From assembly GCA_965214305.1 (NCBI GenBank), contig OZ243949.1, positions 1,054,001-1,118,000 on the forward strand: a stretch of DNA of 64,000 nucleotides, written 5' to 3'. Positions 1 through 8,804 of this stretch are shown piece after piece. The number at the start of each line of letters is the position of its first letter. Position 1 is the stretch's first letter. The notes under the pieces are model-generated. The model was not told where the DNA came from. It did no database searches and saw only the letters and a program-made list of their open reading frames with translations. Source of the stretch: Azophilus sp965214305. Its GTDB lineage: Bacteria > Pseudomonadota > Gammaproteobacteria > Pseudomonadales > Azotimanducaceae. A program made the translations under genes and the position numbers.

Positions 1-507
1 CCACAACCACAAGCGCACAGAAACATTTCGGAACCCGGCACCCGCTTCGCGGGCGCCCAGTCCCTTGACTGTCGTGAGAGTACTACTGACTATTCCCGTT
101 CACCCTGACGGCGCAATGATGGAGTACAAGAGCAGCCCCAAGCACTCCGAGCCCTGGCAGCGTGGGCGGCGAGGTAGCCTTTGCCCAACGGAGGTGCGGT
201 CATTGGCCGACGAGCTGCTGCGGGGGAGCGTTTTGCATGACAACAAGCGATCACCCAGAGCCAATGGTCACAACATTAGCCCCGTGGTCACAGGGATACG
301 ATCTTGCCGACCGCCTTCATGACCAACTCGATGGCCGCTTTCTGATCCGTGCGCCAAGGCGCACTTTACCTGCTTGCGCACGGTGCCTCAGCTCGTTGTC
401 GATGTGGTGGTCTGGGAGGTGGAGGCAAATCCCTCTGACCGAGTTGTGGCACCGGACGGGGCGGGATACCTTGGCAGCCTTCAGCAAAAGTTGCGAAGTG
501 GGATCCA
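1..507. other. Left-edge stretch without a convincing gene
   Basis: Several open frames cross this stretch, but none has a recognisable domain, good codon pattern or ribosome site. On the minus strand around 300-360 a 25-codon open stretch reads like protein (it contains WRTDQKAAIELVMKAVGK). It is closed by stops on both sides and I cannot assign it. Given the truncated genes immediately to the right, this is probably decayed coding sequence or spacer. Confidence 0.4.
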
Positions 508-699
508 TTGAAAACGCATTCGACGCGCTGGCGGGAGAAACTGGATCGCGGGGAAATCGTGTTGCTCGACGGCGGTACCGGCTCGGAGCTGCAACGCCGT
601 GGCGTGCCGATGCACGGCGCCAACTGGTCCGCTTTGGCCGTTCACACCCATCCGAACAAGGTCCGTGAGGTTTACGAAGCCTACATTGAGGCTGGCGCC
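508..699 (+). pseudogene. Homocysteine S-methyltransferase, N-terminal fragment
   Basis: About 64 codons from a TTG start match the beginning of homocysteine S-methyltransferases. They include the early barrel motif LLDGGTGSELQRRG followed by HPNKVREVYEAYIEAGA. The family is normally about 300 residues and binds zinc through C-terminal cysteines, all missing here. Homology stops abruptly near base 700, where the sequence continues into the opposite-strand alpha/beta hydrolase remnant. The frame then runs on as unrelated residues to a stop near 789. I infer a deletion that fused two converging genes, so no active enzyme is expected. A metabolic link to the neighbouring MetY remnant (methionine synthesis) is plausible. 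Confidence 0.75.
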
Positions 700-700
700 G

Positions 701-1216
701 GCCCGAGCCCAGCATCCACAAGCCGGGGTTGTCGTTGGCGCCGAGCCGGGCAGCCGGGCTGTGGCTCCAGGTATTCGCCATGTCGATAGCGGCCTGGTGG
801 TTGTCCGCAGCGGCACCCAACAAGGCGCTGGTTACAGGCATGGGGGCGGAAATACCGAGCAACGCCAGCGCCCGACAACGCTCCGGGAAGCACGCGGCCA
901 AGGCGTATGCGACCAACGCACCCATGCTATGGCCCACCACCGCCACAGTTGCCAAATCGAGCGCGTCCATTGCGCGAATCAGCCAATTCGCCATGTCTTC
1001 AATCGAGCGCAACGCCGGCCTCTCGCTACGCCCGTGGCCGGGCAGATCCGGTGCCAGGACATTGAGGCCAACGCGGGCGAAATGGCGCGCCGGCATGACC
1101 CAAACGCTGTGATCCATGCCGGCGCCGTGAATGAGCACCACCGCCGAGCGATTGGGCTGGTGCTCGCCGGTGCCGGTGGAGGCGAATGCCGCCTGGCCGT
1201 CCACCTGGAACTTCAT
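701..1216 (-). pseudogene. Alpha/beta hydrolase, truncated after about 172 residues
   Basis: The N-terminal two thirds of an alpha/beta hydrolase are clear: the oxyanion-region motif LIHGAGMDHSVW near residue 28, the GHGRSE turn near 60 and the nucleophile elbow GHSMGA with Ser97. The match ends near residue 172 (LWMLGSG), at the junction with the homocysteine methyltransferase fragment. The cap region and the catalytic Asp and His are therefore lost. The open frame continues to base 317, but only as the antisense shadow of the other fragment. Its start overlaps the stop of the upstream metY remnant by four bases, so the two were once translationally coupled. Substrate unknown. Confidence 0.75.
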
Positions 1217-1812
1217 GAGCCACCCTCAGTCTTGGCAACCCGCCGCGGCGCGTTCTTCAGGTCGCCAATCAAGTCCTCCGGGTCTTCCAAACCGATTGAA
1301 AGGCGAATCAAACCCTCGCCTATGCCAGCGGCGACCAAGGCTTCGGCATCCATGCGGTGGTGGGTGGTGCTCGCGGGATGGATAACCAGCGACTTGGCAT
1401 CGCCCACATTGGCGAGATGGGAAAAGAGGCGCAGCGCCTCGATTAATGCCCGCCCCGCCGGCCGGCCGCCGCGCACGGTGAAGCCAAATACCGCGCCGGC
1501 ACCCTTCGGCAACAACGCCTTGGCGAGTTGGTGGTCCGGGTGCTCCGGCAGGCTCGGATAGCTCACCGATTCAACCAGCGGATGGGCGGCCAAAAAATCG
1601 ACCACCTGCTCCGTGTTGGCGACATGCCGGGCCATCCTGAGCGGCAATGTTTCCAAACCCTGCAGGATTTGAAATGCCGTCATGGGCGCCATACAGGCCC
1701 CGAAATCACGAATGCCCTCTTTGCGGGCGCGGGTTAGCGGATCCGGTGCCTGGCCCGCGTGCAAGGCGAGGGTGTCGAAGCCGGCCGGCCTCGGGCTTTT
1801 GTGTTGGCTCAT
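1213..1812 (-). pseudogene. metY: O-acetylhomoserine sulfhydrylase (MetY) with large in-frame internal deletion
   Basis: Residues 1-27 (FDTLALHAGQAPDP) match the MetY N-terminus. From residue 28 (RARKEGIRDFGACMAP) the sequence jumps to the C-terminal domain and continues to the end with LQGLETLPLRM and LFSHLANVGDAKSLVIHPAS. Intact MetY is about 430 residues; this frame has 199. Roughly 230 residues carrying the PLP-binding lysine and most of the cofactor domain are missing, and the junction near base 1731 keeps the reading frame. Intact MetY makes homocysteine from O-acetylhomoserine and sulfide. This product should be inactive, though it could still be translated. The ATG at 1812 gives the conserved N-terminus. 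Confidence 0.8.
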
Positions 1813-1976
1813 ACTGGTTCGCCCGCCGCACGGGCATTGTCGTAAAGAGCGCAACTGTACCCGTTACGAGGGTATTGGCGCGACCCGCCGACTGGGCCCC
1901 GAGCGAACCGGATCGGACAACGCCGACCCGGTCCGGCCCTTGGCTCAAGTTCGCTCCGATTAATCCGGCGAACGGT

Positions 1977-2219
1977 TTAGAGCCATGAGGAATAGCCTAT
2001 TACCAGGATCTCTTGGCTTGGCACGTTTGGCAGAGTCCGGTTCGACGGCCCACACGGATCCGTGAAAGGCCATGGCGCCGGTGCCGGCCTCCCCGGAGGC
2101 CTTGGGGCCCCCGGAATCTTAAAACCGCCTCCGGGTGGGCACCAACCACCCCATCCGAGTCCACCGCTGACCGCATCGAGTTCGGCCTCATTGAGCGGAC
2201 GAAGGTTGTCATTAACCAT
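1977..2219 (-). CDS. Small double-glycine-leader peptide (bacteriocin/RiPP precursor-like)
   Basis: An 80-residue peptide starts at an ATG with a strong AAGGAG site five bases upstream. Residues 1-20 form a typical double-glycine leader: acidic and hydrophobic positions in LNEAELDAVSGG, ending in GG. The following core is very rich in Gly, Pro and Trp (GWGGWCPPGGG, then PRPPGRPAPAPWP) and has two cysteines. Such leaders are cleaved and exported by C39-peptidase ABC transporters, or guide modifying enzymes. No exporter, modification or immunity gene lies within this window. The gene sits inside a zone of truncated genes, so the last 20 or so residues may be abnormal. Core function is unknown. 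Confidence 0.65.
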   Translation of the reverse strand: MVNDNLRPLNEAELDAVSGGLGWGGWCPPGGGFKIPGAPRPPGRPAPAPWPFTDPCGPSNRTLPNVPSQEILVIGYSSWL

Positions 2220-2340
2220 GTTTTACTCCTTAAGGATTAACCTATATTGGGAGTGCCAAGGTAACAGGCGCGATAGAGCGGTTCTGTAAGCCAAAAGCGA
2301 TTCGAGCTACCCTACCCGGTCAGTTCGGAGCGTGCGACAT

Positions 2341-2463
2341 ATGAACAATTTTCCCAAAGCCGTGCGGATCGCAACCAACGGTATCGAACTTGAGGTTTTC
2401 TCCGCAGGCCAAGGCCGACCGGTGGTGTTGTGCCACGGCTGGCCGGAGCTCGCCTATTCCTGA
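2341..2463 (+). pseudogene. Epoxide-hydrolase-like alpha/beta hydrolase, 40-residue N-terminal remnant
   Basis: The ATG at 2341 opens a frame reading like the first strand of an epoxide hydrolase: VRIATNGIELEVF, then GRPVVLCHGWPE, which is the HGxP oxyanion motif. Families of this type are about 280-330 residues. Here the frame stops after 40 residues, ten bases inside the 3' end of the convergent thioesterase gene. The sequence after HGWPELAYS is simply the antisense of that gene, so a deletion has removed everything downstream. No catalytic residues remain. Confidence 0.7.
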
Positions 2464-2852
2464 ATGATGAAACTGCCGGTCGCCTCGGCGACGATCAAGT
2501 CATCCGCTTGCCGGATAACCTTGCCCGCCATCTGCGCCAGCCGGCCCTTGCGTTTCAGACAACGCCCCTCCAGACACACCGACGCACCAATCGGCAGTTC
2601 CGCCCGGTAGCGGATATCGGCTTTCGCCGTGAAGCACTTTATGCCCTGCAACCACAGCCAATTTGCCATGACGTCGTCGAGCAGACTGAAGACGATGCCG
2701 CCGTGGGTCAGGCCGCGATAACCCGCATGTCTGGAATCCGGGGTAAATTCGGCCCGGCAAACACCCGTCTCGATGCGGAACCGAACCCGCAACCCAATGG
2801 GGTTGCCGGCGCCGCATACGAAGCATCGGTTGGCTTGCTCGTCTAGTGACAT
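2454..2852 (-). CDS. PaaI-type hotdog-fold thioesterase
   Basis: This 132-residue single hotdog domain would hydrolyse acyl-CoA thioesters in the cytoplasm. The N-terminal CFVCGAGNPIGLRVRF is typical of the PaaI-like subgroup with a paired-cysteine start. The central HAGYRGLTHGGIVFSLLDD is the hotdog helix with the conserved HGG. The start at 2852 has GGAG about 11 bases upstream; longer frames reach 2951 but add no conserved sequence. Specificity cannot be read from sequence. Its 3' end abuts the deletion junction that truncated the epoxide-hydrolase remnant, but the domain itself looks complete. Confidence 0.8.
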   Translation of the reverse strand: MSLDEQANRCFVCGAGNPIGLRVRFRIETGVCRAEFTPDSRHAGYRGLTHGGIVFSLLDDVMANWLWLQGIKCFTAKADIRYRAELPIGASVCLEGRCLKRKGRLAQMAGKVIRQADDLIVAEATGSFIIQE

Positions 2853-3091
2853 CTCGACAGTCTCCACTGAAAGTGCGGTACACAGCCGCCGCAAAGGCTC
2901 CATATTAGCCGGAATCGTCCCTCCGCAGCCGAAAAATGCAAACTGCGACACTACCGCCCAGTGGGTCCTAGTGCATGGCCACCATCGATTTGCGATAATG
3001 CCGGTTCGCTGAATTCGGCTCGGACATCCATGGTGCTCGCGATTGATCCAGCCGAATTCAGGTTAACGCACCCGCAACCCCGCAAAATTCC

Positions 3092-3697
3092 GTGATCGAC
3101 CTGCCCAGTATTCGCCGACGGCTTGCCACCTATGACGGCCTAACCTTCCCGCCCAAGGCCTGTACCCGCGAGGCGGCGGTTGCCGTTGTGCTACGCGAGT
3201 TCGATAACCACCCGGAAGTGCTTTTCATCAAGCGGGCCATCAAGCCCGGTGACCCCTGGTCCGGGCAAATGGCGTTCCCCGGCGGCCATAGGGACGACGG
3301 CGACCCCGGCCTCAAGGAAGCCGCCATGCGCGAAACCCTTGAGGAGGTCGGGCTCGACCTGACCCAGGGCCGCTACCTCGGGGCCTTGGACCAACAACGG
3401 GCAACCGCGCGTGGACGGCGTCTGGATATGCTGATCGCGCCGCATGTCTTCGAGATTTGCGGCAATCCCGAATTCAAAACAAACTACGAGGTGGACGAGG
3501 TGGTATGGGCACCGCTCATGCCTATGGTGCGCAACAGGCTGCACCACAGGCAAACCCTATCGATTACCGGTACGCCCAGCGTATTCAACGGCTATCGGCT
3601 ATCCGGTGGACACTTCGTGTGGGGGCTTACTTATCGCATGTTGAAGGACTTGTTCCGAACCCTCGACCCCGATTGGGCAGCAGCGGATCGGGATTGA
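3092..3697 (+). CDS. NUDIX hydrolase, CoA pyrophosphatase (NudL) type
   Basis: The 201-residue protein carries the CoA-pyrophosphatase arrangement: AAVAVVLREF, then WSGQMAFPGGHRDDGD, then the NUDIX helix with RETLEEVGL. The preceding GQMAFPGG is characteristic of the NudL/UPF0035 group, which cleaves CoA or related dinucleotides to 4'-phosphopantetheine plus 3',5'-ADP. The acidic position at the front of the NUDIX box is aspartate, which I recall as common in this subgroup. The start is GTG at 3092, and no strong ribosome site is visible. It stands alone between the thioesterase and a convergent membrane protein gene. Confidence 0.8.
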   Translation: MIDLPSIRRRLATYDGLTFPPKACTREAAVAVVLREFDNHPEVLFIKRAIKPGDPWSGQMAFPGGHRDDGDPGLKEAAMRETLEEVGLDLTQGRYLGALDQQRATARGRRLDMLIAPHVFEICGNPEFKTNYEVDEVVWAPLMPMVRNRLHHRQTLSITGTPSVFNGYRLSGGHFVWGLTYRMLKDLFRTLDPDWAAADRD

Positions 3698-3799
3698 CGA
3701 GCCCCGATGCCCCCGTCTCGAAACACGGACAATCATCGTTGCCCCCGCAAACCGCGCCAGCACAGAACCCGATTCCCGCGCAAGAGCGCGCCTGGGCGC

Positions 3800-4744
3800 C
3801 TAACCAAACAACTCCCGGTTCGCACGCCGCAGGAACAGCAGCCCGATGGCCGCGTTGAAGAAGATAAAGAAGTTGTGCATCACCAACCCAAACGCCGAGA
3901 GTTGGGCGGCGTTTGCGGGGAATAGCACCACCCAAATCGTGATGGCCGCAGCGCGCATTGGTGTGGGAATGGCCGCAGCGAAGAAGATCACCGGCAAAAC
4001 GCCCAGCATGTCGAGGAAGGCGGCATCCACGCCGAATAGGCGCAACGCCAAGGTATAGACCAGCACCGCACCCAACAGGGCCGGCGAGCGAATGGCGGCG
4101 ACAATGACATAGCGCAACGGTGAGGCCTCACGAAAAGCCTTGAATATCGAGCGCTCCCGCAGCGCCTTACCCACCGATAGATAGCCGCGAAAGTAGGCAA
4201 TCCAAAACAAGAATAGCGCGAGCACCCCCAGCCCAATCCAAGGCACCAACCGAAATTGCGCCGGCAGGGTGTCGGCCGCCATCAAATAGCCAACGTTCGC
4301 CCAAAAAGTCAGGTAGAGCAGTTCGCAAAACATGATGAAGAGCATTGAGGAGCCCACCTCCCAGCCGGGTACGCCGTCCCGACGGTTGAGGTAGAGCGCC
4401 ATGGCCCCCTTGCCCACCTGTTCGTTGACGATGGAGATGATGTAGGCGGACGCACGAATGGGCAGAATACCGCGCCAGGGCGCAGGGGTATTGAACCAGG
4501 TCACGACCCGCCAGACCACGGTTGAGTCGATAAGAAAGAAGAACGCGGAATAGGGAATCATCAACGCCAGCCAGACACCCCAGGGCACACTGGCGAAGAC
4601 TTGCAGAAGATAGGACAGCACTGTTTCGCCCTGACGCGCCGCCGCGCCGTCGATGCGGGTGTAGAGCCAAGCAAAACAGGCCAGCGTAATCAGCCAGAGC
4701 AATGCCCGGCGCCAAATAGGCGCGGCGCGGCGTTCAGTGGTCAT
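3800..4744 (-). CDS. Polytopic membrane protein, possibly lysylphosphatidylglycerol-synthase TM-like
   Basis: The 314-residue protein has about seven or eight hydrophobic helices: residues 13-26, 42-75, 128-152, 165-185, 213-235, 245-262 and 270-305. A central INEQVGKGAMALYLNRRDGVP segment resembles the conserved loop of LPG-synthase-like/YbhN membrane domains, but the match is loose. There is no catalytic C-terminal domain, so aminoacyl-lipid synthesis is not implied. It lies downstream of the Hsp70-like gene in the same direction, with 117 bases between them that contain a solo repeat end. Function unknown. Confidence 0.6.
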   Translation of the reverse strand: MTTERRAAPIWRRALLWLITLACFAWLYTRIDGAAARQGETVLSYLLQVFASVPWGVWLALMIPYSAFFFLIDSTVVWRVVTWFNTPAPWRGILPIRASAYIISIVNEQVGKGAMALYLNRRDGVPGWEVGSSMLFIMFCELLYLTFWANVGYLMAADTLPAQFRLVPWIGLGVLALFLFWIAYFRGYLSVGKALRERSIFKAFREASPLRYVIVAAIRSPALLGAVLVYTLALRLFGVDAAFLDMLGVLPVIFFAAAIPTPMRAAAITIWVVLFPANAAQLSAFGLVMHNFFIFFNAAIGLLFLRRANRELFG

Positions 4745-4773
4745 AAGACGAAAGCTCCAATGTTTTTGGGGGT

Positions 4774-4790
4774 CTAGGAGCCTCTGCCGC
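4774..4790 (+). repeat. Solo end of the CTAG/GAGCCT element
   Basis: CTAG followed by GAGCCTCTGCC matches the left terminus of the 159-bp elements found at 15430, 18522 and 48889. Similarity fades after about 17 bases and no right end follows. It could be a remnant left by deletion or a chance partial match. It lies 29 bases upstream of the membrane protein start. Confidence 0.5.
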
Positions 4791-4861
4791 GCCTATGGTG
4801 GAGCGGGCATGGACGCCCACGGAGGCGACAAACAACGGGTAATGTGCGTCCGGTACCACAA

Positions 4862-6271
4862 TCAAGGGTCATTGTGGCGTGCGTTGAAGTCGGCGATGGC
4901 CAAACCGGCGGCGACGCTTGTGAACGGGTTGTGTTCCACCACAGGCCCGGGGAAGGTTTCGTTGAGGATACGGCGCACGGCGGGAATGAGTATCGACCCG
5001 CCGGTGCCAAGCACAATCTGAATATCCTCGGGTGCCAGCCGCGCCTTGGCTAGGGTGAGGTCCCGCGCCTCTTTGAACGAGTTCAATATATCTCCGATCA
5101 GCCGTTCGAACTCCCGGCGGGATAAGGGCACCCGCACATCAAGTTCGGGTATGTCGAGCACCGCCTCTTGGGCAACGGACAGTTCGGCCTTGAAATCCTT
5201 GATGGCCTGAAAAACAACATAGCCCAGATTCAGCCCGATGATGTCGCGCAAGCGCCGAAATTTCTCGGTGGCCGGCCCGCCTTGGGCGATGCGATCAATT
5301 ACCGGCGCGGTAAAACGATTTTGGTTCAAAGTGTAGCTAACCGGCCAACTGAGCAGCAATTCCGCATAGTCCACAAAGGGAAAGTGGGTTTCGATCTCCC
5401 GGTCCATGCCGCGCCGCCGCCAACGCTCTCCCTGACCCAAGAGTGGAAAAAGCAGCTTGCGGAACAAGAGCCGATCAATATGGTCGCCGCCGAGCCCTAT
5501 GCCGTGGGTGGCAACCACCGAAAAACCAGCGCGATGACGCCGCAGCACACAAAAATCCAGCGTTCCGCCGCCGAAATCCGCGGTTAACAGGTTTTCACCC
5601 GCCACGTCCGGGTTGGCATGCAGAAAACTGACCGCCGCCGCTACGGGTTCGGTATAGAAATGCTGCTCGCGCACACCGGCATGGCGATAGGCTTCACCCA
5701 AACGGGTAAGCGCCGTTTGGTTGCGGTGGCGCCCGCGTCCCTCGAAATTCACCGGATGACCCAAGTGGCCGTGCCGTGCCGCGCAGCCATGCGCTTCAAT
5801 GCGGCGGCGCATGTGCAGCAATAGCGGCGTGATCAGCGCGACCAGGCGATAGGGTTGGTCGAAGACCATGAGCCGCCGGATGCCGCTATCGCCAAGCAAG
5901 CGCTTAACGCCGCGAAACAGCCGACCCTTCAGGCCGCTATCGAGCAGGGGGAGCCCATAGATGGGTGTCGTGGCGGTCTGTAGCGGGGCCGGCTCATCGG
6001 GGCCGCCGTGATCGACGAACTCGCTGCACTCGCCAACGACTTCCGGGATCAACTCAACCGTTCTGCCGGTATTGTCGATAATGTAGCGATCAATGGCCTG
6101 CTGCCCAACCTGAACTTGAAACGCCCGGTCGAGGTAGATGGCCGATGGCATGATCGGATTGCCGCCTTCCAGGTCAACCAGCCTGAGCGACTCGCCATCA
6201 AAGACCGCCGCCGTGGAATTGGTGGTACCGAAGTCGATGCCGATGCCGAAGCTCGCTCTTTTGGCGGTCAA
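4862..6271 (-). CDS. Hsp70-family ATPase without substrate-binding domain (YegD-like)
   Basis: The 469-residue protein has the Hsp70/actin nucleotide-binding fold: phosphate-1 GIDFGTTNST at residues 10-19, TEPVAAAVSFL in the middle, phosphate-2 DFGGGTLDF near 236, and the adenosine motif LGTGGSILIPAVRRIL near the end. DnaK is about 640 residues; here the chain stops after the ATPase core, as in YegD-type proteins. A role in protein quality control is inference. The start is TTG at 6271, the first usable codon after the msrA stop, whose frame it shares 27 bases downstream. The gene therefore probably forms an operon with msrA. Confidence 0.8.
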   Translation of the reverse strand: MTAKRASFGIGIDFGTTNSTAAVFDGESLRLVDLEGGNPIMPSAIYLDRAFQVQVGQQAIDRYIIDNTGRTVELIPEVVGECSEFVDHGGPDEPAPLQTATTPIYGLPLLDSGLKGRLFRGVKRLLGDSGIRRLMVFDQPYRLVALITPLLLHMRRRIEAHGCAARHGHLGHPVNFEGRGRHRNQTALTRLGEAYRHAGVREQHFYTEPVAAAVSFLHANPDVAGENLLTADFGGGTLDFCVLRRHRAGFSVVATHGIGLGGDHIDRLLFRKLLFPLLGQGERWRRRGMDREIETHFPFVDYAELLLSWPVSYTLNQNRFTAPVIDRIAQGGPATEKFRRLRDIIGLNLGYVVFQAIKDFKAELSVAQEAVLDIPELDVRVPLSRREFERLIGDILNSFKEARDLTLAKARLAPEDIQIVLGTGGSILIPAVRRILNETFPGPVVEHNPFTSVAAGLAIADFNARHNDP

Positions 6272-6298
6272 CGCACAGTGCCCGTTTGCCGCTCGTAA

Positions 6299-6928
6299 TC
6301 AGGCACAGGCCACGCCGGTGCCGCCGAGGCCACAGTAGCCGTTCGGTACCTTGGCCAAATACTGTTGGTGATAATGCTCGGCAAAGTAAAAGGCGCCGGC
6401 CGGTTCGATTGCCGTGGTGATCGGTCCGAATCCGGCCTGACTCAGCGCCTGTTGATAGTGCTCCCGGGAGGCCCGCGCCGCCCGTTGCTGCGCTTCGTCG
6501 TAACAATAGATGGCAGAACGATATTGCGTGCCCACGTCATTGCCCTGACGCATGCCCTGGGTGGGATCGTGGGTTTCCCAAAATGCTTTCAGCAAGGTAT
6601 CGAAAGATACGGCATTGGGGTCATAAACCACCAAGACGACCTCCGTGTGTCCGGTGCGCCCGGAGCAGACCTCCTCGTAAGTCGGATTGGGCGTACTGCC
6701 GCCCGCATAGCCCACCGCCGTGACGAAGACGCCACCGGTTTGCCAGAACTTGCGCTCCGCTCCCCAAAAACAGCCCAGACCAAAAAGCGCCCGGGCCATG
6801 CCGTCGGGATAGGGTGCCGCCAGCGGATTGCCGTTGACAACATGCCGTTCGGGAATCGGCATGGGTTGCGAGCGCCCCGGCAGGGTCTCGTTTTCTTTGG
6901 GCGGCTGCAGTTTATGTCCCCAAGCCAT
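6299..6928 (-). CDS. msrA: Peptide-methionine (S)-S-oxide reductase MsrA
   Basis: MsrA reduces the S-epimer of methionine sulfoxide in proteins, using thioredoxin. The 209-residue sequence has the catalytic motif GCFWG (Cys53), YEEVCSGRTGHTEVV and the GTQYRSAIY strand. The C-terminal GYCGLGGTGVAC contains candidate resolving cysteines. The start at 6928 has GGAGG eight bases upstream, and the 40-residue leader before the domain resembles that of E. coli-type MsrA. It is divergent from the TPR lipoprotein gene and precedes the Hsp70-like gene, a pairing that fits oxidative protein damage repair. Confidence 0.95.
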   Translation of the reverse strand: MAWGHKLQPPKENETLPGRSQPMPIPERHVVNGNPLAAPYPDGMARALFGLGCFWGAERKFWQTGGVFVTAVGYAGGSTPNPTYEEVCSGRTGHTEVVLVVYDPNAVSFDTLLKAFWETHDPTQGMRQGNDVGTQYRSAIYCYDEAQQRAARASREHYQQALSQAGFGPITTAIEPAGAFYFAEHYHQQYLAKVPNGYCGLGGTGVACA

Positions 6929-7023
6929 AGGTACGCCTCCAAAGTGGTTCGATCGGCCCGCCACTCATCGATTTGCGGGCGATGCACATGATACCGACTC
7001 GAATCGGTGCTATAAATCGCACC

Positions 7024-8766
7024 ATGCGCGTATTGGTCGTCACGCCGCTGCTCCTGTTCGCAACCATGCTGGCGAGTTGCCAATCGGTCACGAGCGCCGA
7101 TTCGATGGCGGCAAGTGGCCCCACCGCCAAGGATGCGGCGACCCTGCGCCGGCCCTTGCAGGCCATCCCACCCCTGGACGGTGCCGGACTGTACGCCCTG
7201 CGAGATGCGGCGGCGTCACGGCAGCCCTTCTTGGGTATCGGTGAACTCGGCGCGAATTATCAAAGACTGCGCGAACTTGAAAGCGAAGCGCTGCGGCTTG
7301 CCGAGGACGAACCCCTCAAGCTCGGCGCCATCGGTACCGCCATTCTCGACATTTGCCAAGGCAGCCTAACCGGCCACTACGCCCTGCAACGGTTCTACGA
7401 CTACCTGGATGCGCCCGAAACGGCGCAAACCCATGCGGCCTGGGTGAGCGCCATCAAGGCGGAGATGAGGGCCGACGCCGATGGCTCCGACACCGCGCCC
7501 TATACCGCCCTGACGCCCGCGGAAGCCCAGATCTTCGTGATTTCGGAGTCGCTCTCACCGGTCGGCTCCATCTATCAGTCCAACGATTCCACGGCCTTTT
7601 CGATACTGGTTATCGGCCGTCCTAAAGCAGGGCCATTGCGCGAACTGCACTTCGACCTAGAGGCGTTTTACCAACACGCGGCTTACCGACATGGGGTGAA
7701 TACTCTATCGAGCCAATCGAACAATCAGGCGCGGCATGCCGGCTTCTCGACATCGGCGCTGATCGGCCTGCTGGCACGGCGCGGCGACAGCTCCGCACAA
7801 GCCACCGTTGGTGCCTTGATGATCGGCCGCGGGCAGCTCGATGAAGCCATCGGCTGGTTGCGCAGCGCATCGCGCCCCGGCAATGTGCTTGCCAATGTGA
7901 TGTTGGCGCGTGTGTACTGGGAGCAATCCGGTCAGGCCAACAACGCAGCGGATAAGCGTGCGGCGCTTGACCAGGTGGTGGAAAACTATCTGCACGGCAT
8001 CGCGCTCGGCTCAGCGGATGCAATGTACGCACTCGGCAGCCTCTATCTGAGTGGCGCATTCGAGGAGCGGCGAAAAGCCGAGGGCCTGCCGCTGCTCGAA
8101 CAAGCCGGGGCGCTTGAGCACGGCGACGCCCTGCTCTATCTCGCCCATCTCCACTATGCCGGAGAGGTCGTGGAGCGCGACCTGGCTCAAGCGGAAGAAT
8201 ATTTCATCCATTCCGCCAGCCTGAACAACGCGACGGCTCGCTTGAGCTATGCGCGCTACCTGATGCGGGCGGGTGCCGAGGCGAAGGTCGATGCGCGTGC
8301 CATTGCCTGGTTGCAAGACCTGGTGGAGGAAAACGACGACCCCGAGGCCATGTTGCTGCTCGGCAATCTGCACGCCCGGGGCATTGCCGCAACACAGAAC
8401 ATCCGTAAAGCCCGGCGCTGGTACCAAAACGCCGTGCGCACCGCGCCGGATAACCCCGACATTGTCAATGAAGTGGCTTGGACACTCACCGTTTCCGATC
8501 TCGACCGCCTGCGCCGGGAACGCTTCGCGAACAAGATTATGACCCGCATGATGGAGGCCGATGAGCAGGCACGCTCCAGCCCCGAATTTCTCGATACCTG
8601 GGCGGCCACCTTCGCCGCTACCGGCAACTTCGAAGAAGCGGTGCGGCTCCAGCAACTCGCGGTAAAGGAAGCCACCGATGCCGAGCGCGAGGATGTGCTG
8701 GACATTCTTCACGAACACCTGGACCTGTTCCGCGCCGGCCAGCCCGTTATAGAAACGGCACCCTGA
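7024..8766 (+). CDS. Outer-membrane-type lipoprotein with TPR/Sel1-like repeats
   Basis: The 580-residue protein begins with a lipoprotein signal: hydrophobic residues 3-16 and lipobox LASC with Cys19, followed by QS, which favours the outer membrane. From about residue 230 to 500 it contains helical repeats of Sel1/TPR type, such as ANVMLARVYWEQSG, AMYALGSLYLSGAFEE, ALLYLAHLHYAGE and AMLLLGNLHARG. These repeats usually hold protein partners. The N-terminal 200 residues are unassigned. The ATG at 7024 is chosen because it gives the signal peptide; the frame is open further upstream to 6973. The gene is divergent from msrA, and selU follows after 38 bases. Confidence 0.75.
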   Translation: MRVLVVTPLLLFATMLASCQSVTSADSMAASGPTAKDAATLRRPLQAIPPLDGAGLYALRDAAASRQPFLGIGELGANYQRLRELESEALRLAEDEPLKLGAIGTAILDICQGSLTGHYALQRFYDYLDAPETAQTHAAWVSAIKAEMRADADGSDTAPYTALTPAEAQIFVISESLSPVGSIYQSNDSTAFSILVIGRPKAGPLRELHFDLEAFYQHAAYRHGVNTLSSQSNNQARHAGFSTSALIGLLARRGDSSAQATVGALMIGRGQLDEAIGWLRSASRPGNVLANVMLARVYWEQSGQANNAADKRAALDQVVENYLHGIALGSADAMYALGSLYLSGAFEERRKAEGLPLLEQAGALEHGDALLYLAHLHYAGEVVERDLAQAEEYFIHSASLNNATARLSYARYLMRAGAEAKVDARAIAWLQDLVEENDDPEAMLLLGNLHARGIAATQNIRKARRWYQNAVRTAPDNPDIVNEVAWTLTVSDLDRLRRERFANKIMTRMMEADEQARSSPEFLDTWAATFAATGNFEEAVRLQQLAVKEATDAEREDVLDILHEHLDLFRAGQPVIETAP

Positions 8767-8804
8767 TACCGGCAGGTGCGCGCCACCTTGATCGAATTTG
8801 TGCT

